Shown: positions 30,924-44,221 of the stretch, one piece after another
Numbering within the stretch: the stretch's first letter is position 1
How the letters are laid out: each line of letters starts with the position of its first letter
NCBI RefSeq assembly: GCF_030272615.1
Contig: NC_081415.1
Span: 368,531,667 to 368,595,666 of the forward strand
Direction of reading: 5' to 3'
Source: Cryptomeria japonica
Taxonomy: Eukaryota; Streptophyta; Pinopsida; Cupressales; Cupressaceae
DNA: 64,000 nucleotides
The notes under the pieces: model-generated
Databases searched by the model: none
What the model was told of the DNA's origin: nothing
What the model saw: only the letters and a program-made list of their open reading frames with translations
Position numbers and translations under genes: made by a program

Positions 30924-33900
30924 AAATAATTTCATGGAATATACGTGGACTTAATAGCCCACATAAACAGGATGTGCTAAAAATTTTAGTTAGAGATCAC
31001 AGATCGGACATCATTATTATCCAAGAATAAAATGAGTAAAGAGAAAGTTGAAAAAATTAAGCTTTTTAAGTATGGTGAAGTTTGTGGGGGAAGCTCAGAT
31101 GGTGCCTCTAGGGGTATAGCTATTTTTTGGAACCTTAAGCGGGTGTCAGGGGAGCTGGTCACACAAGACAACAATCTAGCTTTCATTAGGTTTAATCACA
31201 TTGGGGATGGTATATCCTTTCTTCTTACCAATATTTATGCCCCTAATAATAGACTTGGCAGAAGCAAATTTTGGAAAAAACTGGAGGATATTAGAGTCCT
31301 TTACAAGGATGATATGGGGATCATTATGGGGGACTTCAATACTCCTCTCCATGATGATGAGAAGTTTGGAGGTGTCCCCTCTTAGTTGGATAGCAGAATG
31401 GATCTTTTGAACTTTATCAACAATCAAGGCCTACATGACATTGATCTCCAGGGTGCCAAGTTTACCTAGTTGAACAAAAGGAAGGGTGATGATCTCATTC
31501 AAGTCAGACTTGATAGGGCCCTCATCTCTAATGAATGGTTTAACCACTATCAATTCTCCCTCTTAGCTATCTCCCGTATAGGGTCTGACTATTTCCCTAT
31601 AATCTTTACTGCAGCTAACACCATTGTTAAAAGAAATTTCCTGTTTAGATTTGAAAGAATGTGGCTAGACCACCCTAACCTTGCAAAAGCCATTGAGAAG
31701 TGGTGGTCTATTGAGGTCAAAGGCACAACTATGTATAGAATTGCTAAGAAACTTAGAAATGTAAAGGACAACATCAAGAATTGGAATAAGGAGGTTTTTA
31801 GTGACCTATTTGCTACCAAAACTAAAACTCAGATGGAACTTAAGGAAATATAGGATAAAATCCAAAGTAGTGGATACAAGGAAGTCTTAATCAATGAGGA
31901 AAATGAAGTTCTGATGAATTACCATAGGATTATCTAAAGAGAGGAAGAATTCTAGAAACAAAGATCCAGATCCCTATGGCTTAAAGGAGGGGATAGAAAC
32001 ACTAGATTCTTCCATATGACTGCGTTGAAACACAAAGTAGCTAACAAAATATCTAAGTTAAAAATGGGGAAAATAAAATTAGGAAGGATGAGGAGATTGG
32101 GAAGGAAGCCAATAATTTCTTTACCTCTATGCTCTCGGCAGACCATGGTCTGAATAGCCAATTTAATAACACTATCATTGACCTCATCCCTCCTATCATT
32201 ATCAAGGAGTAGAACAAGGATCTTGTGGCTATCCCCTCTGAGGAAGAAGTCAGGAAAGCTGTCTTTTCTTTTGATGGGAACAAAGGCCTAGGCCTGGATG
32301 GATTTCCGCTTTTCTTCTTTCAAAATTTCTAGGAAATCCTCAAAGCTGATGTGGTCAAAGGTGTGCAGGAGTTCTTTGGAGCTAGAATAATCTTAAAGGA
32401 ACTTAATGCTACTTTCCTGGTTCTCATTCCCAAATGCTCGAGTGTAGACTCTATGGATAAGTTCTGACCAATAAGTCTTTGCAATTCCTTCTACAAAATC
32501 ATCTCAAAGGTGGTTACCTACAGGATGTTAAGGATTATTCCCCTGATCATTTCACCCTAGCAGAGTGGATTTGTTCTTGGAAGACAAATCCTTGATTCCA
32601 TCATTGCTATCCATGAAAACATTCATTTGTTGGTGGACTAAAAACATAAGGATATTTGATGAAGCTGAACCTGTCTAAAGCCTATGACCGGGTGGACTAG
32701 ATTTTTTTGGGCAAGGTGTTGTCTTCTTTTGGTTTTGATGGGAAAGTTATTAATTTTATCAACCAGCTCATCTCTACCTCTTCTTTTTTGGTCATTGTCA
32801 ATGGAGTGCCTTCCACCTTCTTTAAATCCCGTAGAGGCATTTGACAGGGAGATCCTATATCCCCCATCCTCTTCATTATTCTGGCAGAATGTTTGGGCAA
32901 ATTTATCAGCAACCCTATTTCTGATGGGCTCCTCTACGACATTTTGTCTTCCTCGGTCTTTAGAGTGTGTACCCACCAAGAGTTTGTGGATGATACCATT
33001 CTAATGGGTACCTCCATCATCAAAGAAGCCTCCAATTTTAAACACCTTCTTAACACCTACAGTATAGCTATGGGTCAAACCATCAACTAGGAGAAAAGTT
33101 TTGTTTTCTTCTTTAATACCCCTGAAGATAGAATGAATAGATTGGCTCAGATCCTTGGTTGTCAATTGGGTAAGTCTCCTACTGTTTACCTTGGCCTGAC
33201 CTTGGGTTTGAAATCTTTGGAGTTGTTTTGGAATTCTCTTGTTGATAGATTAAGCAGAAAGCTGGTAGGATGGAAAGGAACCCTTCTTAGTCAAGCAGGG
33301 AAAATCCAACTTTTAAAATCTTCCATCCAGAGCCTTCTAGTTTATGCCTTAAGCCTTTTTAAAATCCCTGGTAAATTTTCTGATGCCATTGAGAAAATCC
33401 AGAAAGCTTTCCTATGGTCAGGAGTGGAGGAGAAGAAGAAAATGGCCCTCATTGCCTGGGAAAATGTTTGTAAACCTAAAAAGATGGGAGGATTGGGACT
33501 TGGAAATATCATAACTTTGAACAAAACTCTCCTGGCCAAACAAATCTGCATGACTTATCAAGGAAGAGAGGAATGGAATGAAATTTGGAAGGCTAAATAC
33601 CTAAGGAATGCTCCCACCATAGAGGAGTTCCTGGCTTCAGAATAGATTCCAAGGGGATCATTCATCTGGAATAGCATTACCCAGGCTAAAGATATTGCTC
33701 TTCTAGGCAGCGTCTGGACCAATGGTGATGGAAGGAAGGTGAGCTTTTGGGATGACGCCTGGATTGGAGGGGCCCCTCTTAACAAGATGATGACTCATAC
33801 ACTCATCCAAAATTGCAAAGAGAAGATAGGCACAAAAGTCGAGGGCTATTGGAGAGACCTTTCTTGGGTGGATCTCACTCACATTGATCCCAAACTCAAG

Positions 33901-35022
33901 CAGATTAACTTAATGATCAACCATGTGGTCCTAAATTCAGGAAGGAAAGACCAGATGGTGCGGCATAGGAATTTATCAGGGACCTACTCGGTCTCTTATG
34001 TTGTCCTTTTACTGGCTCATTCCCAAGTTCCTACTCTGTGCTAGGCGAAGGCTTGGCATCATGGGTTGACTCCCAAAATTAATATCTTTCTGTGGATCCT
34101 CTTGCAAAACAAAATTCTGACTACTGACAACTTGGGATAGAGGGGCTTTTGTCTTCCAAATATCAATTACCTTTGTCTGAATAATGAGGAATCAATGAAC
34201 CATATCTTTTTACACTATCCTTATTCCACTTCTATTTGGGGGATGTTTTTTTAGATGTGGAGACTGAATTGGGTGTTTCAGGAGGAGATGCGAGATTGCT
34301 TTGGAAGCTGGCATTTCTCCACCAATAACAATACCATTAGAAATCTTTGGAAGTTCTCTTTTCCCATATCCTCTAGGGGATATGGAAAGAGAGAGACTAT
34401 AGAATTTTTCAGGAATGAAACTAACACCCCAGAAGCGGTTTGGTTCAAAATTAAAAAAACATTTGTGTTGAGAATGTGATGATCAGGGGAGTGCAATGTT
34501 GTAGCAACAAGGATGAATTTGATGTTCTCAAAAGATGGAATATCCCTACCTCTTTGGGTGCTGACATTAACCAAATCAAAAGAAGCCTATGTTGTTGGTC
34601 TTTCCCCCCCAATGAGTGGTTTCAAGGCCAACTTTGATGGGGCGGCTAAAGGAAACCCAAGCCCAACTGGTTGTGGTGGCATCATTTGTAATGGGGTTGG
34701 CTTTTATATAGGAGTGGTCGCCTATCCTTTAGGAATTCAAACCAATCATTTAGCAGAAGCTATGGGGGAACTTCAAGCTATTAAATTAGCCTTCAAGTTA
34801 GGGGTTAATTTGCTTTGGTTGGAAGGTGACTCTAAAAACATAATTAACTTCCTTATTGGCAATCATCAACCCTCGTGGACCATCAAGAACATCATAGACT
34901 CTGCTAGAGATTTGTTAAAGGGGTTTAAGAAATGCTACATCACACATGTCTTCAAAGAGGATAATTGAAGTGCAGACTGGGCGGCCAACGCAACAGTACA
35001 GAGTGAAACTATAATTACCTAG
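30920..35022 (+). pseudogene. LINE ORF2 (endonuclease, RT, RNase H)
   Basis: The endonuclease starts MKIISWNIRGLNSPHK, has GDFNTPL (31338-31358), and a stop plus frameshift near 31028. The RT region (32270-33130) shows GLDGFPLFFF, AYDRVD, QGDPISPILF and FVDDTILMG, with FVDD where FADD or YADD is usual. The zf-RVT part follows (VSFWDDAWIGGAPL near 33740; KINIFLWILLQ). C-terminal RNase H is at 34620-35022 with NFDGAAKGNPSPTGCGGI, EL at the Glu position, LEGDSKNII and SADWAANA. These four functions cut target DNA, copy the RNA and remove it. About a dozen stops make it inactive. Several are one transition from Gln, Arg or Trp codons. Confidence 0.88.
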
Positions 35023-35335
35023 AATGGCGAAAGGGATCTACCATGTGCGGCACATGATATAGTTATTTATGAAAGATTACATGGTAAGTAGGGACAAATT
35101 TAGTATCATTTCCTGAAGCAAAAATCAATATCATGGCAACAGGCATTGGTACTGTAGGTTACCGAGGAGGAAGTACATTCATCATTATAGTGTAATCTCG
35201 CATTCTTTATGTGCAATTTTAACCCTCCCCAACAACTACACTAGAAAGTTATGTAGTAATCAAAGTGGCTTTCACAGAGACTCTAGCAAGAAGAAAGTTA
35301 TTAGTTTAAAGCTTTAGATTGAAATTAACAGAACC
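35023..35335. other. Spacer between LINE and next ORF
   Basis: No gene seen. It could be the LINE 3' untranslated region or the leader of the following ORF. The ATG at 35336 has a good context (ACCATGGGAGG). Confidence 0.4.
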
Positions 35336-36365
35336 ATGGGAGGTAAAAGGAAGAGAATGGAGGCGACTACCATTGAGAAATGGAAGAGTCTTCCACAGGT
35401 CTGGAGCATCCTCCATGTTGCTAAGATGACCAAATTTATGGAAAAAATACAGGAGAAACAACCTAAAATCACCAAGATTTTCAAGAAGGGCTGGAATGAA
35501 GGGACTCTCACCATCGGAAACAGGAATATTAAAGTGATCGAGACAATGATAGCGGAGGCCACTGGCATTCCAATGGAGGGCATAAATTTTTACAGGGATA
35601 GAAAAATCTCCGATGCTGCTGTGAAGAAGTTCCCAAAGACTGAGGAGGAAACGGCTAAGCTAGTGAAGGGTAGTCACACCTACTTTTCGCCTAAGGTAAT
35701 CAAATTAAATTGGCAAAAGGTTTTACTTGCAGTTATGGAGTTTATCATGCTTGGTGGTAGATATACTAGGTTCTATAGCTACCACTTTGTTCTGTTAAAT
35801 CATTTTAGGCACAAGGATGAGATTTCTCTTCCCTACTATATTTTCTTCTCCCTTAACACATGGATTAAGGATGCCATTTCCAATCCCCACATTAACCCAT
35901 CAATGTGTGAAGGCTTGATGGTGATTCTGTATAATCACATCAAGAACATGACTGTCCATAGGAATATTGTAGAGATTTCTATCTCGGATGAAGATTTTGA
36001 TGAGTCAGAAGAGGAAGAAGGTGACGACTATGATACAGAAGCAAAGATTGAAGATGAGCCCCAAAGGGCCGGAACAAGCAGACGAAAGAAAAATCAGAAC
36101 AGGGGAGACAAAATAGAGGGTTTGCTAAAAATAAACAAAGAGAGGAGGATGATAGTTGGAATGAGGAGGAGGAAGGGACTGACAATGAAATGGACACCCA
36201 AAGCAAGGAGGCTCAAACCCAGGTGAGCCTGAAACAAAAAAAGAAGAAGTCAAAATGTAGGGAGGTGGAAGAAAGGTCACCTCTCAGGTCTGATTTGAAG
36301 AAGAAGAGCATCATGGAGGAGGACACGCCAATGAAAGATGATCAAAACATAGAGGACAGATAGGT
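35336..36365 (+). pseudogene. Unrecognised ORF with acidic/basic tail
   Basis: Open from ATG 35336 to 36226 (296 residues). By composition the true frame probably shifts near 36110 and runs to about 36363, which restores an acidic/Lys-rich tail. It has a globular N-terminal part of about 210 residues (IGNRNIKVIETMIAEATGIP, KLNWQKVLLAVMEFIMLGG, LPYYIFFSLNTWIKDA, CEGLMVILYNHI) followed by ISDEDFDESEEEEGDD and basic RRKKNQN. The family was not recognised. By eye its layout resembles the N-terminal region of the LTR ORFs at 14447 and 46137 (a G-I/L-P step, then a 'YSxxLLxHF / slPyyif..sL..wI' block), typical of transposon-borne plant proteins. It may be a third LINE ORF, or a fragment of another element. 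36366-36650 shows nothing. Confidence 0.4.
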
Positions 36366-36649
36366 TAGTCTGGAGGTCAATCTTAATACCATGGATGTCA
36401 AGAACTAGGGAGAGCATCAAGTGGACATAGGCCTTTGTATAAATAACGGGACATAGAAATAAAATATAATGTGACAAAGGACAAAATGTGACAGCGATAA
36501 TTGTCACACTAAAATATAAAGGGACAAAGTGCCACTTTCTCAACTAAAACCATAAGTTCCATTTAATTACTATTGGCATGCAAACAAGAATAATTCTAGT
36601 AATGTGACTCAACAAGACTTAAAAAAAGGGGTCTTCAATTAAACAAAAT

Positions 36650-39360
36650 TAGGATTGCATTGTGAAGGACAAGGTGCAAATAGTATTTCATTGTAGACCT
36701 TATAGGACTAAATTGGTAGTTACACCATATTGCGATAGGTGGATGCATAATATTTTAAGCCCTCATTTCATTCATTCAGTTCAATGATCCTTCTAGGCCA
36801 CATAGTTCTAACAAATTTATTTTAAGAACCCTAAGAGCATTTGAAAAGGCCAAACTTTGATACATCAATTCTAAATATCCAAGGCAAATAGGAATATCTC
36901 ATTAATACCTACAAGTGGATATTTGGTATGTCTACAATAACCTATCTCATTTTCCATCAACTCCAAACCATTTATCTGTGCCAACGATGAATACATTCTT
37001 AAAAATGTCTTGTTTAGATTAAATGCAAGAGTGACGATTAACATATTTTTTGCTCTACACCTAGTGGGATGAAATTAAAGGTGTCAACATGTCTAAGTTA
37101 TTTGGTAAATTATATTGGAGGCCTCATTTATTCCTCTGGTTTCTTGATCCTTCTAAGCTACACAATTTTGACAAAGCCTCTTAGGAGCCCTAAGAGTTAC
37201 TAAACATCGACGTAGTGATTCTTAGAATTTGTAGCACCTAGAAATATTTTTTTATACTTATAGGTGGATTTTGTATCCATCTATAAGAATGTATATTTAT
37301 ATTAACTCTAGACTATTTGAGCATGTCATTATTAAACACATTCTTACAAAATGTTTCATTTATGTTTAGTGTAAGGGTGTTAATAGTCATATTTATAATT
37401 CACTACATCATGGGACCAAACTGATGGTGCTAGATCATAGGTGTGGGTATGTGAATGCTATTGGAGGCAACATTTTATTCCCTAGTTATCCCAATAATTT
37501 TAAGCTACATAGCTCTATAAAAGTATTTTAAGAGACCCAAGAGAAAAAAAGTACAAACTTTGACATAGCAATTCTTTAAATTCATGGCATCTAGAAAATT
37601 TCAATTCATACCTGCACATGAATTTTTAAATTATCTACAATATTATATCAAATATTCTAACAATGCCAAACTATTTGACTATGCTAACAATACAAACACT
37701 ATTGCAAGATACCTCATTTATTTTTAATGTAAGGGTGCTAATATTCATATTTTGGAGTGGGTGATGGAATGAGCCTATTGAAGATCTCATTTAATTCCCC
37801 AACTATCTTAATCCTTTTATGCTACATAGTTTCTATTAAGTCTCTTAAGAAAACTAGCATAAAAAAGGGTCAAACTTTACCACAATAATTCTCAATAATA
37901 GTAAAACCTAGAAATATTTTATTCACACAAAAAAGTAGATGATAGGTCTACCTAGAAAAACCTATCTCAACTTTAATAAACTCTCAACTATTGGGTATGC
38001 TAATAGTGAATATCTTGTTTAAAAATTCCTCATTCATTATTAGTGTAAAGGTGCGAATAGCCATCTTTTTTATTCTATAAATCATGGGACCAAACCAATG
38101 AATCAAAAAATAATTGGTGTGTGAGTGAACAATAATAGAGTCCATATTTTTCTTCCAAGGTATCCTAATCTTTCTAGGATATGTAGGTTTTGTAAAGTCC
38201 CTTAACAAACCTAAGAGAAAAACGTATCAATCTTTGATGCAATAATGTTTAGAATATTTGACATATGAATATTTTTCACACCTATAAATGAATGGTGTTC
38301 TATCTAAAATATCTTATCTAAATTTAAAGAAACTCCAAACCATATGATTATGTTGGACTAATGATTGCATTATTATAAAGTCCCTCATTCAAGTCCATTA
38401 TAAGGGTGCCAATAGTCATACTTTTTATTTTACACCTTGTGGGAGTGAATATGTGGTGTCAACCCATCTAGGTAGGTTGATAAATTCAATTGGAGCCTGG
38501 CTTGCATCATTCTTAAGGTTTCCTAACCCATCCAAGCTACACAAATTCAACAAAGTCTCTTGAGATTCCTAAGAGATAAAGTTGCCAAAATTTGATGTAA
38601 TAATTGGAAAATTTTGCTTTAATAATTGATCAAATTCATGGCATCTAAGAATATTTTGTTTGTATGTATAGGTTAATGTCAGGACCATTTATAATAGCCT
38701 ACCTCATTTTCATTCAATTTCAAATTGTTTGATCATGCTGATAATAAATGTATTCAATTATATAATACTGATTTACAATTAGTGTAAAGGTTCCAATCAT
38801 AACATTTTTCTTTCTACACCTTATGGTATTGAATTGATGGACCCAAAACATTTGACTATGTTAACGAAAAATGTATTCCTCCAAATTTTCGCATTTATAT
38901 TATGTGAAAGGTTGTTGATATTCATATTTTTTTATTTTACACCTTATAGGAATAAATTGATAGTTCCAAGACTTGAAGGTAGGTTTGGGAATCCTTGTGA
39001 GAAAAAAAAAGTGTCAAAATCTATGTATTAATTCTTAAAATTTGTAGCACCTAAAAATGTTTCATTTACATATGGATTTTGTATCTATTTATAATCACCT
39101 ATATTCATTTTAATCATATCCAAATTTTCTGATAATGTTGATAATGAATGCATTCTTACAAAATGTCTCATTTGTATTTAGTGTAAGGGTGCCAATAGTC
39201 ATATTTTTATATCTTGAACCTTGTGGTACCAAATTGATAGTTCTAAATTTTTGGGTGTATAGGTGAAATTAATAGGAGGGTTTGTTTCATTCCCTAACTA
39301 AATCCATCCTTCTAGGGTACATAGTTATGACAAAGTCTCTTAAGAGAACCTGTAGCATAA
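36650..39360. repeat. Diverged tandem array, unit about 350 bp
   Basis: A phrase like CAAACTTTGATAC-(A)ATAATTCT starts at about 36851, 37201, 37554, 37871, 38227, 38586 and 39015 (spacings 350, 353, 317, 356, 359, 429, the last including a partial extra unit near 38835). Within each unit the order is constant: GGCACCTAGAAATATTT, CCTATAGGTGGATTTTGTAT, TATCTCATTTT..ACTCCAAAC, CTCATTTATGTTTAGTGTAAGGGTG, CACCTTGTGGGACCAAATTGATG, TAAGCTACATAG, AAGAGACCCAAGAG. Units are strongly diverged from one another, so the array is old. No coding frame is kept. Confidence 0.85.
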
Positions 39361-41409
39361 AAGTCTCTTTAACATCAGTGGTGGGGTGCTCCACTTTCTT
39401 TTTAAGATAGTTAAAGCTATTATCAATGATTCCTCTACTTATTACCTCTAAAGAGATTTCCTCTTTCTTAGACCACTTCACGTATGCAATAGGCAATTCA
39501 AAAATGCCTATTTGATTATGAGAACTATCTAGATATTAGCATCATTTCATATATTCTTTGACATATTTTCTACTCCAAATACTTTTATTTGGAAGGTATT
39601 AGTCTTGAAAAGATACTCTTTCTTACCTCACACTCATCATCACAATTGGCCCAAAAATATGCCAAGCCAAAACTGTGTTTGTAAGAAGATCCCACATGTT
39701 AGTCCATATTTTCATTTGGTTCAAATAAAGTCCTCTTATCATGCATGTACACATTCAATGCGGCTAACTTATCTCTAGAGCTCTTTGTATGGAGAAGAGA
39801 GGTACACATATATGCATTGATTCTAAGAGGTAACTAGAAATTTGTTATGCGTTTGTTGGATAAAACTTTGTGTATTTCACATTATTACCTTGTCAACCCC
39901 AAAAATACTAAAGAAGCATGTGTGAAGCCTCAAACTCAAAATTATGTGAATATTGGAAACTGGATAAACCAATGTTCCCTCTCAACAATGGAAGTTGTAG
40001 CTTCCACAAAGAATAATTTGTTCAAATCATTTCAATCCATATAATCAAATAAAACAAAAAGACATCATTAATACCCTTATTTAATATCTATGACTTTCCA
40101 TAAGTTTTGACAAAGAATAAAGCTCATACACAATCATTTTATCCTACTACTAAACCCACTACTCCATTTTTGGATGACTTAAGAAAGATACCCCTCCTTT
40201 CCATTACATATTACATAAACAATGCATAACTTCTTAGTTTCTTGAACCTTAGAAACACAAATGATATGAGGGTATTGAAGGATTGTGGAATTTCAACTAT
40301 TCATAATAAAGGTAAATTTACTCTATACATAAAAGTGTAAGTGATAAGATAAAAAAGTGAGTACCTATAAGTGTAGAAGGAAACATTTGAATAAATAACA
40401 TGATGTGCTAGTTAACTCATACATGAATAACTTTTAGATGAATTTTTTATTAATTTGTGTATGTGAATCTGCAAAGGAGACATATATCAGAGATCTATTG
40501 AAATGCAATAATATATTTGAGTAGCTAGAAATAAGGATAAATGCTCATAATTTTTATAAATGATTTATTAAAATGTGCATTAAACTTCTTTAGGTTTTCA
40601 TGCTTCATGTTCTTTTATGGACATAAGAATCATAGATGCAAGTCCTATAGACGGGGGATGAAATTCACAAAAATGAAGGATGCAAAGTAATGAGTTTTAT
40701 AAATCCACTTATGATTTATAATTAGGAGAATGTACATGATCTTCGTAAAAAAATTACATGTAGTTCTCACATCACTACATATGCACTGCAAAATATGAGA
40801 TACATTTGAGGTAATTTAACAATTTACACCTTTTACAAATGTGTTTTGGGGTTCCAATTTATTGGAACTTTATAAGGTGGCAATATTAGAAAGGGTAGAA
40901 ACATGATATGGAAGTGGAAGATGAGTTTGCATTCCTACACATGGATTTCGTGTTTCTACTTTTTTGTTTATTTCAAAACTTTGAGATACAAAGATATTAA
41001 TATATTTTATAAATTTCACATAGTTTCATGTCATATTACAAACTTGCAATAATTATATGTACATCTGTGTCACAAAATGAAGAGTGTGTCAATGTAAACT
41101 AGCAATTGCACATTTTTTTGCGTGCAACGAAGAGCCAATAGGCTGGTAATTTTCAAAATGATAATTTGTTTATGAAAAATACAATTACAATGATTGATAT
41201 GAAGTTGATAAATGTTACAAAGAGTATTGTTATAATAATATTACAATTACATTTATAATAATATTACAATTACAATGATTGATTTGTTAGAAAGAGTATT
41301 GTGGTTGCATAAGGAAGCTAAGGATCTTAAAAAATAGACAAGTACATTTCATGAATTCCTGCATGAAGACAGACATTAAATTAATGGAGGGAAGGTAGTA
41401 AAAATAAAA
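39361..41409. other. AT-rich intergenic DNA
   Basis: No gene, RNA gene or element boundary was recognised. Short open frames (for example 39287-39496 minus, 39847-40044 plus) have no motif. 41195-41300 has small ATTACAATTACA duplications. Confidence 0.55.
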
Positions 41410-42660
41410 AATATAATTCAATGGATTAGAATGTAACATATAATGAAATTAAATAGAATAGTTGACTATGTGTGTGGAATGCTTGCAATGCTACTATTAA
41501 AGTGGTTTTGGTTGGTAGTATTGTGGCTTGAATTGAAACATAGGATAGGAAATAAATATTTTTAATAAGCAGGAAAGAGAGTTGTAACTATAAAGAGTGA
41601 AGATAAATAAAATAGATGGGTTTCAAATGGAAGTAGAAGGGTAGACAATCACCTTTTTTTTGGTGGTAGCTTGTGTAATGCGATCATCTTTTTGTTGAGC
41701 TTTGTCAATTGTATTGTTGTCACATTGATTGAACTGCAAAACAATACATATCTTAGAATTGAGAATGTAAAATGATGAATACATATAATAAGAAGTTTCT
41801 AAATTAATAATTTTATGGATTAGAATGTAAAAAATAATGAAAGTAAATGGAATACTTGAGTATGTGTGTGGAATGCTTGCAATGTATATATCCAGGCCTA
41901 AAAGGTTTATTAAAGCTAGTTTGGCTCATAGCATTGTGCCTTCACTTAAAAGAAAGAAGTTGGAACAAATACTTTTAATAACCTGGAAAGAGTGTCCTAA
42001 CTATGAAGAGCGAAATTAAATGAAATTGATGGTTTGAAATCAAAGCAAACTTGGGTAGATAGTTACCTTGTTTTTTGGTGGCAGCTTGTTGTACGATGCA
42101 AACACCTTTTTGTTCAATTTTGTCAATTGTATTGTTGTCACATTGATTGAATGACAAAGGAAAACATATCTTAGAATTGAGAATGTAAAATGATAAATAC
42201 ATGTATAATAACAAGTTGAAAGAACTTACAAAGACACAACAACAAAAAGTCTCTAAATTGAATGCAGAGATTCATATTAACAACTTTTGCTTTTGTTTTG
42301 TGGATGAACATACTATAACATATTTAAGTGGATTTGATGGTTTTTTGCACAAAGGTAGATGCAAAATTGTAGAAGGCAAGACAGTACAAGTAAAGGACAT
42401 AATTCTATGCATCAATATGTAAAAGATAATGAAATTTAATGCAATACCCGCATATGTGTGTGGAATGCTTGGAAGATATAATTTTTTGGTTTGAAATCTT
42501 TGTCAAAATGGTTATGGCCATCAATATTGTGTCGTGAATGAAATGAAGAATTGAAAATAAATATTGTGAATAGCATGGAAAGATTGCACTAAGTATAAAG
42601 ACTGAAATGAAAGGAATTGATGGGCTTGAATTTGAAGCATGTAAATAGAATAAGTTATTG
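41410..42660. repeat. Second tandem array, unit about 394 bp
   Basis: GGATTAGAATGTAA at 41423 recurs at 41817 (394 bp). A third, more diverged unit is recognisable from 42417 (ATGTAAAAGATAATGAAA, TATGTGTGTGGAATGCTT) after about 200 extra bases. Shared phrases are TGTGTGTGGAATGCTTGCAATG, GGAAAGAGxGT, TTTTTTGGTGG(T/C)AGCTTGT and TCAATTGTATTGTTGTCACATTGATTGAA. Repeats are noncoding. Confidence 0.8.
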
Positions 42661-43853
42661 TAAGAATAGACTAAAAAGGGCAAATAAACTAGATAGTATT
42701 AGAAAAGAATACCTGTTACAAATTTTTTCTATTTGAAAGAAATGTGGTGGAAAGAAGCAACCTTACTTTGAGGAAAATTTATGATCTTTTGTCTGTCTAT
42801 GGATGCAACAATATTTTTATGAGTAAGAATAGACAATTTTAGGTAAATTTGATTTCAAATGATTGAAATTGATTGACATTGGACAAAGGAAAGGTGATCA
42901 TCTTTTAAAAAGTTTGGTATAATTTTAGTGAAGGATACCAAGCATGTAAAGTGAATATATAATTGTCGAAGCAAAATACAACAACAAAAAACTAGAAAAT
43001 AGTAGGAAAGAATACCTGGAAAAATCTTTTGCTTCATGTAACAAATATGGAGATGATGCTCTGACTTGTTCAGAGTTAAAGTTATTATTTAGGAACATTA
43101 ATATTGTTAGGTAGCTGGTACAAGAAGATAAGCGAAAGCAATGCAAAATATGTTTAATTACATATGAGCCAAAGTTCAAAGAGGAATGTATTGATAGTGT
43201 AAATTTTGAAACAAATAGATTTGTATTAATCATTGTATAATAAAATAACATTACTAATATTTTTGATGGAAAAAAGGGGACTCTTTAAAGAGAACCAATC
43301 AAAATTCATGTTTACAGTGTGTTGTACTTACAATAGTTGTATGATGAACATTAAATAGTAGAGTGGTGAAGTTGATGAAAGAAATAGGTAAGTATTAATC
43401 ACTACAATAAAAACTATAGTGTGAAATTATAGCCACGTATTAATCAATGCAATAGAAACTATAGTGTGTCTGTATATATCTATAACCACTTTTTTTTTGG
43501 TTTACAATGTGATTCCATTTCTTGTGTTCTCTATGATATTGTACAAAGCTTTGAAAGATTGAATGTGAGAGGGTTTCTAAGTATTTTTCCAATTTCCAAC
43601 ATAGTGTCCAATGTTAATTTATGGAAATTGTTTCAAAACATACATTTGAGGCCTCCAAAATAGGAACACTATATTTAGCTTGTGGTTAAATTTAGAAAAG
43701 TAGTGGATGATATATAGATAAAAAGAATGATACATTTTAAAGGTATTAAGAATTTGGAATTATGGATAAAATTGTAGTTTGAATTCACACTTACACAAAA
43801 ATAGAGACTTAGAGGGAAGCATCATCGGAAGTCTAGCAAAAATCTCAACAGAA
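42661..43853. other. AT-rich flank left of element C
   Basis: No gene seen. A 45 bp direct duplication (TATTAATCA..ACTATAGTGTG) lies at 43393-43470. The five bases before the LTR are CAGAA (43849-43853), the expected left target duplication of element C. Confidence 0.5.
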
Positions 43854-44221
43854 TGTTAATGACTATTATTATTGTTTAAAAAATGGGTTTTCCTTTCCCA
43901 TAAGTTGGCTATTATTTTTGAAATTTTGAATTAGACCTGCTGTCAGTTGGTTCAGCTCTGTGCTAGGTCTTAGGGCTTTTAGGGTTTTAATTTCAAATTC
44001 TCCAATATTTTTGCAAAATATTGAAAGCCCCTGGTTTCTAATTCCTCATTACTTTATCCACTTAATTAATGGGTCTCAGGTTCGTAAGAAGTGTCCCCCC
44101 TTTGTCATTTGCCTAGGCGGTCTTGTGAATTAATCATAAAATTTTACGCCTTTTACTTATTTTCCTCCTAGTATTGTTGGGCCCTTTAAGTTGTGTGCAT
44201 CTTTCAGGAAAATCTATGGTT

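Larger units (their letters stand above)
29216..35022 (+). mobile_element. L1-type LINE, decayed
   Basis: Plus-strand ORF1 (DUF4283-like domain with CCHC knuckle) and ORF2 (endonuclease, RT, zinc-binding RT region, RNase H) are in the order of plant L1 elements. The left junction with copia gag is at about 29216. The right limit is set at the end of ORF2 (TAG at 35020-35022); no poly(A) tail or target duplication was found, so the true 3' end is uncertain and could include 35336-36365. Many stops are present. Confidence 0.85.

Noticed and set aside
36650-42660. CRISPR-like array
   Set aside because: Units are about 350-394 bp, diverged throughout, with no short constant repeat or unique spacers, in eukaryotic DNA.
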